From Burkholderiaceae bacterium (GTDB taxonomy: Bacteria > Pseudomonadota > Gammaproteobacteria > Burkholderiales > Burkholderiaceae), in the NCBI GenBank assembly GCA_030151165.1, contig JASLEM010000151.1:1-14420 (forward strand): 14,420 nt of DNA, read 5' to 3'. Made by a program: the position numbers and the translations under genes. Below the pieces are notes generated by a model that was not told where the DNA came from, made no database searches, and saw only the letters and a program-made list of their open reading frames with translations. Below are positions 6,432 to 12,465 of this stretch, piece by piece; positions within the stretch are counted from its first letter, which is position 1; each line of letters opens with the position of its first letter.

Positions 6432-7931
6432 GTGACGGACAACATCAACTGGACCGCGCTGTCGGTCTTCATCTTCTTCTTCCTGCTGGTCACCGTGATC
6501 GGCTTCTGGGCGTCGCGCTGGCAGCGCGGCAGCGCCAACAAGGGCGCGCACCTGGATGAATGGGGCCTGGGCGGCCGCAACTTCGGTACCTGGATCACGT
6601 GGTTCCTGGTCGGCGGCGACTTCTACACCGCCTACACCGTTATCGCCGTGCCGGCCGCGGTCTACGCGCTCGGCGCCTACGGCTTCTTCGCGCTGCCGTA
6701 CACGATCCTCGTCTACCCGATCGTCTTCGCGATCATGCCCAAGCTGTGGGGCGAGGCGAAGAAGAACGGCCACGTGACGGCCGCCGACGTGGTGATGGGC
6801 CGCTACGGCTCGCGCGCGCTCGAGGGCGCGGTCGCGCTCACGGGCATCGTCGCGACCATGCCCTACATCGCGCTGCAGCTGGTCGGCATGGAGGTCGTGA
6901 TCAAGGCGCTGGGCCTGACCGGCGAGCTGCCGCTCGCGGCCGCGTTCGTGATCCTCGCGCTGTACACCTACACCGCGGGCCTGCGCGCCCCGGCGCTGAT
7001 CGCGTTCGTGAAGGACCTGATGATCTACATCGTCGTCATCGCGGCGGTCGTGATCGTGCCGATGAAGGTGGGCGGCTACGCCAACGTGTTCTCGTCCGCG
7101 CGCGACGCGTTCGCGGCCAAGCCCGGCACCCCCGGCGGCCTGACGCTGCACCCGGGCCAGATGCTGCCGTTCGCGACGCTGGCGCTCGGCTCGGCGATGG
7201 CCGGCTTCATGTATCCGCATACCCTCACGGGTGTCTTCGCGGCCAAGGACGCCAACACGATCCGCAAGAACGCGATCTTCCTGCCGGCGTACACCGTGCT
7301 GCTGGGCCTGATCGCGATGCTGGGCTACATGGCCTACGCGGCGCACCTCTCCATCAAGAGCAACAACGACGTCGTCCCCGCGCTGTTCGGTGCGCTGTTC
7401 CCGTCGTGGTTCGCGGGCTTCGCGTTCTCGGCGGTCGCCATCGGCGCGCTGGTGCCCGCGGCGGTGATGTCGATCGGCGCGGCCAACCTGTTCACGCGCA
7501 ACTTCTGGAAGCCGTACGTGAACAGCGGCGTCACGCCCGCGCAGGAAGAGAAGGTCGCCAAGATCGCGTCGCTGGCGGTCAAGGTCGGCGCGCTGCTGTG
7601 CATCCTGTTCCTGCCGACGAAGTTCGCGCTGGACCTGCAGCTGCTCGGCGGCGTCTGGATCCTGCAGACCTTCCCGTCGCTGGTCTTCGGCCTGTTCTGG
7701 AAGTGGCTGCGCGCCCCGGCGCTGCTCGCCGGCTGGGCGGTCGGCATCGCGTTCGGCACGTACACCGCGTTCTCGGACGGCGTGAAGCCGGTGCACTCGC
7801 TGCTGATCGGCGGCGACAAGTACACCGTCTACACCGGCATCCTGGCGATCGCGCTGAACATCGTCGTGGCCTGCGTCGTGCAGCTGCTGCTGCGCACCCC
7901 GGCGCCCGCGCTGGCGACCGCCCGCAAGTAA
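6432..7931 (+). CDS. mctP: sodium:solute symporter, MctP-like monocarboxylate permease
   Basis: This 499-residue polytopic membrane protein belongs to the SSS family. The first helix is at about 8-27, and about 12-13 hydrophobic segments can be counted. The early segment GGRNFGTWITWFLVGGDFYTAYT is the SSS substrate/ion-site region, in the form seen in MctP-type carriers, and LVPAAVMSIGAANLFTRNFW is the conserved late segment. The pairing with DUF3311 and a Cache kinase supports a carrier for lactate, pyruvate, acetate or alanine, as described for Rhizobium MctP; the substrate is inferred, and the symbol is used for family likeness only. The start is the GTG at 6432, with GGAGGA (6418-6423) 8 bp upstream inside the end of the DUF3311 gene. 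A shorter ATG start would remove part of the first helix. Confidence 0.9.
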   Translation: MTDNINWTALSVFIFFFLLVTVIGFWASRWQRGSANKGAHLDEWGLGGRNFGTWITWFLVGGDFYTAYTVIAVPAAVYALGAYGFFALPYTILVYPIVFAIMPKLWGEAKKNGHVTAADVVMGRYGSRALEGAVALTGIVATMPYIALQLVGMEVVIKALGLTGELPLAAAFVILALYTYTAGLRAPALIAFVKDLMIYIVVIAAVVIVPMKVGGYANVFSSARDAFAAKPGTPGGLTLHPGQMLPFATLALGSAMAGFMYPHTLTGVFAAKDANTIRKNAIFLPAYTVLLGLIAMLGYMAYAAHLSIKSNNDVVPALFGALFPSWFAGFAFSAVAIGALVPAAVMSIGAANLFTRNFWKPYVNSGVTPAQEEKVAKIASLAVKVGALLCILFLPTKFALDLQLLGGVWILQTFPSLVFGLFWKWLRAPALLAGWAVGIAFGTYTAFSDGVKPVHSLLIGGDKYTVYTGILAIALNIVVACVVQLLLRTPAPALATARK

Positions 7932-7932
7932 G

Positions 7933-8011
7933 GCCCGCTCCCCGCGCGGGCGCGTGACGCGCGCGCCCGGGTCGCCCTCCCGACGCGCCCTTGCCGCCAG
8001 GCCCGGGCGCG
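7933..8011 (+). other. overlapping GC hairpins between the symporter and kinase genes
   Basis: Three stems can be drawn just after the symporter stop. Stem 1 is GCCCGC (7933-7938) with GCGGGC (7946-7951). Stem 2 is GGGCGCG (7948-7954) with CGCGCCC (7962-7968). Stem 3 is CGCGCCCGGG (7962-7971) with CCCGGGCGCG (8002-8011), a perfect 10-bp match. Stem 2 overlaps both neighbours, so 1+3 and 2 are alternative folds. No T-tract follows. They could terminate, process or protect the symporter mRNA. Confidence 0.4.
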
Positions 8012-8052
8012 TCGTCCATTTCCGATTCCGATCCCTGCTGTCCGTCCCGACC

Positions 8053-8058
8053 GACAAT
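8053..8058 (+). promoter_or_regulatory. -10-like hexamer at the kinase start
   Basis: GACAAT lies exactly 5 bp before the ATG at 8064, the same spacing as TCTAAT before the response regulator. No Shine-Dalgarno sequence is present. This suggests the kinase has its own promoter and a leaderless mRNA. A good -35 hexamer is not visible. Confidence 0.4.
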
Positions 8059-8063
8059 CGGCC

Positions 8064-9440
8064 ATGCGCCTCAAAGCCAAGCTCCTGTTCGTCGCCGCCG
8101 TGCCGCTGCTGCTGTCGCTGGCGCTGATCGCCGCGGCGGTGCTGCTGCAACAGCGCGAGCTGGCCAGGCGCGAGCACCAGCTCGTCGAAGGCGGCTACGT
8201 CAGCGCGCGCCGCGCCGAGCTGCGCAACTACGTCGAGCTGGCGATGAGCATGATCAAGCCGCTCGTCGACTCCGGCCGCGACGACGCCGAGACCCAGGCC
8301 CAGGCGATGCGCCTGCTCGAGTCGCTCGACTACGGCGATGACGGCTACTTCTTCGTCTACGACCTCCACGGCAAGGTGCTGATGCACCCGCGCCAGCACG
8401 ACCTCCTCGGCAAGGAGCTGTGGGGGCTGCGCGACCCGAACGGCCGCTTCCCGATCCAGGACCTGCTCGCCCGCGCGCACGCCGGCGGCGGCTACGTCGA
8501 CTACATGTGGCGCCGCCCGTCGACCGGCCAGGTCGCGCCCAAGCTCGGCTACGTCGTCGAGCTTCCGCGCTGGGGCTGGATGATGGGCACCGGGCTCTAC
8601 CGCGACGACATCGACGCCGCCACCGCGCAGCTCGACGCCCAGGCCTCGTCCAACATCGGCGCGACGCTGCTGTGGATCGCGGCCATCGCGTGCGGCGGCG
8701 TCGCGCTGATCAGCCTCAGCGCGCTGTGGCTCAACCTCAGCGAGCACCGCGTCGCCGACGCCAAGCTGCAGCTGCTCGCGCGCCAGGTCGTGCGCTTCCA
8801 GGAGGACGAGCGCGCCCACCTCGCGCGCGAGCTCCACGACGGCGCGACGCAGACGATGGTGTCGGCCAAGCTGCTCGTGGAGTCGGCCGTCGACCAGCTC
8901 GAGCGCGAGCACCGCGCCGTGCCGTCCGCGCTCGGCCGCGCGCTCGCCGGGCTGAAGGAGTCGCTCAACGAGGTGCGCCGCATCTCGCACCGGCTGCGCC
9001 CCGCGATGCTCGACGAGTTGGGCCTGCCCGCGGCGCTCGAGCTGCTCGGGCGCGAGGCGGGCGACACCGGCGCGGCGCAGGTCGACGTGCAGGTCTTCGG
9101 CGAGCCCGTCACGCTGCCCGAGGAAGTGAAGACGGCGCTGTTCCGCGTGTCGCAGGAGGCGCTCGCCAACATCGCCAAGCATGCCCGCGCGCGCCAGGTG
9201 CGCATCGAGCTGAGCTTCGCGGCCGACGGCGTCGCGCTGCGCATCGGCGACGACGGCCGCGGCTTCGAGGCCGACCGCGTGCAGCTCGACCCGAAGCGCG
9301 GCATCGGCCTGCGCAACATGCGCGAACGCCTCGCCTCGATCGGCGGCCAGTTCGAGGTGCGCGCCACGCCCGGCGCCGGCACGGTGCTCGATGCACACGT
9401 GCCGATGGAGGCCTTGCGGCGGCTCGGCCAGCCGGCCTGA
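8064..9440 (+). CDS. Cache-domain sensor histidine kinase (HisKA_3 type)
   Basis: This 458-residue membrane kinase starts with a helix at about 7-28. A periplasmic single-Cache-type sensor follows, with DGYFFVYDLHGKVLMHP from 93 and the closing segment WGWMMGTGLYRDDID near 170-185. The second helix is at about 198-221. The dimerisation/phospho-acceptor domain contains RAHLARELHDGATQTM, with the phosphorylated His at 258, the HisKA_3 form found in NarL/DegS-type kinases. The ATPase domain has the N-box EALANIAKHA (N369), the G1 box GDDGRGFE (396-403) and GIGLRNMRERL. Cache sensors of this sort bind small carboxylates, which fits the MctP-like neighbour. Its probable partner is the regulator at 3901-4548, separated from it by the transport genes. 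It ends where the 21-bp repeat region begins. Confidence 0.93.
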   Translation: MRLKAKLLFVAAVPLLLSLALIAAAVLLQQRELARREHQLVEGGYVSARRAELRNYVELAMSMIKPLVDSGRDDAETQAQAMRLLESLDYGDDGYFFVYDLHGKVLMHPRQHDLLGKELWGLRDPNGRFPIQDLLARAHAGGGYVDYMWRRPSTGQVAPKLGYVVELPRWGWMMGTGLYRDDIDAATAQLDAQASSNIGATLLWIAAIACGGVALISLSALWLNLSEHRVADAKLQLLARQVVRFQEDERAHLARELHDGATQTMVSAKLLVESAVDQLEREHRAVPSALGRALAGLKESLNEVRRISHRLRPAMLDELGLPAALELLGREAGDTGAAQVDVQVFGEPVTLPEEVKTALFRVSQEALANIAKHARARQVRIELSFAADGVALRIGDDGRGFEADRVQLDPKRGIGLRNMRERLASIGGQFEVRATPGAGTVLDAHVPMEALRRLGQPA

Positions 9441-9869
9441 GCATCCCGGATCGCGCGCGCCGACGTGTCGATGCGCGTCTGGCGACTGCGGATGTCCGTC
9501 GGCGCGGAGTCCGGCGCCGACGGCGCACCTTCGAACGCCGGCCTCGGGGTCGAGAGTCCCGGGCTTGCACTTCGGAACCTCGTCGTCGCGGATATCTGCG
9601 CCGGCGACGCACGAGTTTTCCCCGGCGCCGGACTTCCGAGCCCCGTCGCCGTCCGAATTTGCGAGGCCGCCGGAGCTCCGGTCGCCGCCGCTGCTGAAAA
9701 TTTCAGCACGGCCGCACCCATCGAGTGCGGCAGCGCGGAAAAATCGGCGGGCGACGGGGCTTGGAAGCGCGGCGTCGGGGAAATCTGGCGCGCTGCCGAG
9801 GGTTTGAAGTCGGCCGACGCAGCGGCGAACGGGATCGCCGCGGTCCCGAGGTGCGTCGGCGGGGCTTGT
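9441..9869. repeat. mirror-symmetric array of degenerate 21-bp repeats; no gene
   Basis: The 429-bp gap between the convergent kinase and minus-strand genes carries no credible gene. From about 9489 to 9869 it is built of 21-bp units around a core like CCGAGCCCCGTCGCC. Ten units read on the plus strand (9489-9698) and eight on the minus strand (9702-9869), meeting at a 3-bp centre at 9699-9701. The units are degenerate. The best-kept pair, 9615-9656 against the complement of 9744-9785, agrees at 35 of 42 bases and is exactly equidistant from 9700. The last unit abuts the stop codon of the minus-strand gene. Since the period is a multiple of three, several frames stay open and give Arg/Pro/Ser-rich periodic translations; I regard these as artefacts. 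Confidence 0.75.
9693..9707. repeat. central palindrome of the repeat array
   Basis: GCTGAAA (9693-9699), a central A, and TTTCAGC (9701-9707) form a perfect 7-bp dyad at the axis of the array. A second stem next to it, GCCGCAC (9711-9717) with GTGCGGC (9725-9731), can form a separate hairpin with a 7-base loop. Confidence 0.7.
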
Positions 9870-10277
9870 CTAACCGGCGTCCTGCGTGACGGCATCGAGG
9901 AACGCCGCGGCGATCTCCTCGAAGTCGTCGGCGTTGAGCGCGACGCGGTCGCCGGCGTCCAGGCGCAGCACCGCGCCGGCGTCCGTCGCCATGCGGCCGC
10001 CGTGCGCGACCAGCGCGTCGCACACCGCGCGCACCTCGGCGATCGCGCCGGGCGCCGCGGGCACGGCGGCGAAGCGCGCGGCCAGCGCGACCAGCAGGTT
10101 GTTGAAGTAGCCCGGCTCGAACGCCGCGAACGCGCCGTCGACGCGCACGAGGCTCGCGCCCGAGGCCTTCGACGCGGCGGCGACGAGGTCGCGATACGTG
10201 CGGACGTATGCGGCGAATTCGGCGCGGACGGCGTCGACCGATGCGGAGGTGACGGTGGGGGAGCCCATGTCGGCCAT
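9870..10277 (-). CDS. small protein of unknown function downstream of a TctC-family gene
   Basis: This 135-residue protein is not one I recognise. It has no signal peptide or membrane segment and appears mainly alpha-helical and acidic. An N-terminal helix-rich half contains VRAEFAAYVRTYRDLV and the distinctive FEPGYFNNLLVALAARF, and a C-terminal half ends DDFEEIAAAFLDAVTQ. It starts 6 bp after the stop of the Bug/TctC binding-protein gene on the same strand, so the two are probably cotranscribed. A second ATG at 10268 would shorten it by three residues. Neither start has a clear Shine-Dalgarno sequence. The stop codon directly abuts the repeat array. Base composition matches the neighbouring genes and the tight spacing argues that it is real, but function is unknown. 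Confidence 0.65.
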   Translation of the reverse strand: MADMGSPTVTSASVDAVRAEFAAYVRTYRDLVAAASKASGASLVRVDGAFAAFEPGYFNNLLVALAARFAAVPAAPGAIAEVRAVCDALVAHGGRMATDAGAVLRLDAGDRVALNADDFEEIAAAFLDAVTQDAG

Positions 10278-10283
10278 GCCGGG

Positions 10284-11288
10284 TCAGGTATCCAGCGACA
10301 GGTGCCGATCCTTGATCAGCTTGTGCCAGAACACCGTCTCCTTCGCGATGAACGCGGCGAGCTGCGGGCCGTCGGTGGGCGCGACCTCGAGGCCGAAGTC
10401 CTCCAGGCGCTTCTTCACGTCGGGCGCGAGGATGGCCTTGCGCATCTCCTCGGTGAGGCGGTTCGCGATCTCGGGCGGCGTGCCCTTCGGCGCGAACAGG
10501 CCTTGCCACGCGTTGGCCTCGAAGTCCTTGAGGTTGCGGTCGGCGCCGACCTCGGAGAGCGTCGGCACGTCGGGCAGGGCGGCGATGCGGTGCTTCGACA
10601 TCACCGCCAGCGCCTTGACCTTGCCGCCGCGGATCTGCGCGAGGCCGGCGGCGGTGTCGACCACCATGATCGGCACGTGCCCGCTGATGACGTCGTTCAT
10701 CGCGGGCGCGGTGCCGCGGTAGGGCACGTGGACGATGAAGCTGCCCGTGCGCTCCTTCAGCAGCTCCATCGCGAGGTGGTGCGGGCTGCCCGGGCCGGGC
10801 GAGGCGTAGCTGTACTTGGCCGGGTTGCGCTTGACCTCGTCGAGGAACTGGCGCGCGTCCTTGAAGCCGGCGTTCGGGTTGACGACCACGATCAGCGGGA
10901 AGCTCGCCATGAAACCGAGCGGCACGAAGTCGGCCGGGTTGTACGGCAGCGACTTGTACAGCGCGGTGTGGAACACCATCGCGCCGTTGTCGCCGGTGAG
11001 GATCGTGTAGCCGTCGCCGGGCGCGCGCGCCGCGATGTCGGTGCCCAGGATGCCGGCGGCGCCGGGACGGTTGTCGACGACGATGCTCTGGCCCAGCTGC
11101 TTGCCCATCTGCGGCGCGAGTTCGCGCGCGAGGAAGTCGGAGCCGCCGCCGGCGGGGTAGGCGACGATCCAGCGCAGCGCGTGGCTCGGGTAGGCGTCGG
11201 CGGCGCGCGCGGGGGCGGTGAGCAGCGCGCCCGCCGGGGCCAGCGTGCCGGCGGCGAGGGCGAGCAGGGAGCGACGGTGCAGCGTCAT
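10284..11288 (-). CDS. Bug/TctC-family tripartite tricarboxylate transporter binding protein
   Basis: This 334-residue periplasmic protein begins with a signal peptide (MTLHRRSLLALAAG, then an Ala/Leu core ending APARAAD). The mature region has the usual family opening: YPSHALRWIVAYPAGGGSDFLAREL, then QLGQSIVVDNRPGAAGILG. Other typical segments are SLPYNPADFVPLGF, VPYRGTAPAMNDVISGHV and LPDVPTLSEVG. Bug proteins bind small carboxylates or similar ligands with two domains closing around the ligand. They are massively expanded in Burkholderiales, mostly without TctA/TctB genes beside them, as here. The ATG at 11288 gives the canonical signal peptide; only a weak GAG lies upstream. It heads a two-gene unit with the small unknown gene and is divergent from the HIT gene. 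Confidence 0.93.
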   Translation of the reverse strand: MTLHRRSLLALAAGTLAPAGALLTAPARAADAYPSHALRWIVAYPAGGGSDFLARELAPQMGKQLGQSIVVDNRPGAAGILGTDIAARAPGDGYTILTGDNGAMVFHTALYKSLPYNPADFVPLGFMASFPLIVVVNPNAGFKDARQFLDEVKRNPAKYSYASPGPGSPHHLAMELLKERTGSFIVHVPYRGTAPAMNDVISGHVPIMVVDTAAGLAQIRGGKVKALAVMSKHRIAALPDVPTLSEVGADRNLKDFEANAWQGLFAPKGTPPEIANRLTEEMRKAILAPDVKKRLEDFGLEVAPTDGPQLAAFIAKETVFWHKLIKDRHLSLDT

Positions 11289-11480
11289 CGGTGGGTCTCG
11301 GGGCGGGGCGTTGAAGCGGGGCGTTCGCGCGGATCGGGGCATCCCGGGCCGCGTCGGGTGGCACACAATACCGCATCGCGCGCCGCGCTCGCTACCCGGG
11401 CCGGCCCGCGTTTCGCACGCAGCGGCCACGCCGCGCGCGAGACGCGCGCCGTCATCCGCCGGCCTCTTCTTCACCACGCC

Positions 11481-11954
11481 ATGCCGACCTTCCTGCCCGC
11501 CGACGCCCCGTCGTTCCGCCCCACCTGCGAACTGTGCCGCGAGGCCGGTGGCACGCTCGTCTTCCAGTCCGCGCACTGGCGCGTGATCCGCGCCGCGGAT
11601 GCCGCGTTTCCGGCGTTCTACCGCGTCGTCTGGCGCGCGCACGTCGCCGAGTGGAGCGAGCTCTCGCTGGTCGACCAGGCCGCGCTGATGGGTGCGGTCA
11701 CCGCGGTCGAGCGCGCGCTGCGCGACGCGCTGGCGCCGACCAAGATCAACCTCGCGAGCCTCGGCAATGTCGTGGCGCACCTGCACTGGCACGTGATCGC
11801 GCGCTTCGACTGGGACAGCCACTTCCCCGCGCCCGTGTGGGCCGCGGCCGCGCGCGAGGTCGACCCGCCGGCGGTGGCGCGGCTGCGCGTCGGGGTGGCC
11901 GAGCTCGATGCGCGTGTCGCCCGCGCGGTCGCGGCGCTCGCGCCGGCGGCCTGA
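11481..11954 (+). CDS. HIT-family (histidine triad) hydrolase-like protein
   Basis: This 157-residue cytosolic protein carries the histidine triad H-L-H-W-H-V with histidines at 100, 102 and 104, preceded by INLASLGNVV as in the HIT superfamily. HIT proteins hydrolyse or transfer nucleotides from phosphoramidates, dinucleoside polyphosphates or adenylylated lysine, with the second His of the triad region as nucleophile. An N-terminal CELC pair (16-19) fits the zinc-binding Cys pair found in some members. The ATG at 11481 starts just ahead of this segment. No good ribosome binding site precedes it. The frame stays open far upstream, but that part is antisense to the binding-protein gene. Substrate unknown. 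Confidence 0.9.
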   Translation: MPTFLPADAPSFRPTCELCREAGGTLVFQSAHWRVIRAADAAFPAFYRVVWRAHVAEWSELSLVDQAALMGAVTAVERALRDALAPTKINLASLGNVVAHLHWHVIARFDWDSHFPAPVWAAAAREVDPPAVARLRVGVAELDARVARAVAALAPAA

Positions 11955-11999
11955 CCCGGCCGCCCGGGCCTCGACAGCGAGACAGGACGAAGGAGCGTC

Positions 12000-12464
12000 A
12001 TGACTTTCGAGCTTCGACAAGCCACCCGCGCCGACGGCGCCGGCCTCTGGCGCGTGCGCTATGCCGTGCGCGAGAACACGCTGACGCCGGGCCGCATCGG
12101 CGACGACGAGCTGTTCGACCAGATCGAGCGCACCGGCCGCGGCTGGGTCGTCGTGGATAGCGACCGCGTGGTCAACGACCCGTCGGACGACGGCATCGTC
12201 GCCTTCGCGATCGGCAACGCGTCCGACGGCAACATCTGGGCGCTGTTCGTCGACCCCGCCGCGCAAGGCCGTGGCCACGGCGCGCGGCTGCACGACGTGA
12301 TGGTCGAGTGGCTGTTCGCGCAAGGCCTCGAGCGGTTGTGGCTCGGCACCGGCAACGAGACCCGCGCGCGCCGGTTCTACGAGAAGCACGGCTGGCGCGA
12401 GGCCGGGCCGTACGGCGAGCACGAGACGCGCTACGAGCTCGCGCGGCCCGGCGCAGCGCGCTGA
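12000..12464 (+). CDS. GNAT-family N-acetyltransferase
   Basis: This 154-residue protein has the GNAT fold markers. The N-terminal strand is FELRQATRADGAGLW. Motif A is NIWALFVDPAAQGRGHGARL, with the acetyl-CoA pyrophosphate loop QGRGHG at 89-94. The C-terminal motif B is TGNETRARRFYEKHGWREAG, typical of small-molecule or protein N-acetyltransferases. The acceptor cannot be deduced. AAGGAG (11990-11995) lies 4 bp upstream of the ATG. The gene follows the HIT gene by 45 bp and is probably cotranscribed. Its stop is separated from that of the convergent gene by a single base. Confidence 0.92.
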   Translation: MTFELRQATRADGAGLWRVRYAVRENTLTPGRIGDDELFDQIERTGRGWVVVDSDRVVNDPSDDGIVAFAIGNASDGNIWALFVDPAAQGRGHGARLHDVMVEWLFAQGLERLWLGTGNETRARRFYEKHGWREAGPYGEHETRYELARPGAAR

Positions 12465-12465
12465 A

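Noticed and set aside
6375..9398. A 1,007-codon open frame on the minus strand.
   Set aside because: It lies antisense to the symporter and kinase genes and its translation is Arg/Ala/His-rich low-complexity sequence with no domain, as expected opposite GC-rich genes.
9561..9700. The Arg/Pro/Ser heptad translation (TSEPRR-like units) as a real repeat protein.
   Set aside because: Similar heptads appear on the minus strand in the mirrored half, there is no start or ribosome binding site, and the symmetry is at the DNA level.
9489..9869. CRISPR array.
   Set aside because: The units are 21 bp, contiguous and degenerate with no unique spacers, reverse orientation at the centre, and no cas genes are nearby.
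9465..11480. A long plus-strand open frame running through the repeat array and opposite the binding-protein gene into the HIT gene.
   Set aside because: Only the part from 11481 has a recognisable protein; the rest is antisense to the Bug gene or lies in the 21-bp array, where stops are rare because the period is a multiple of three.
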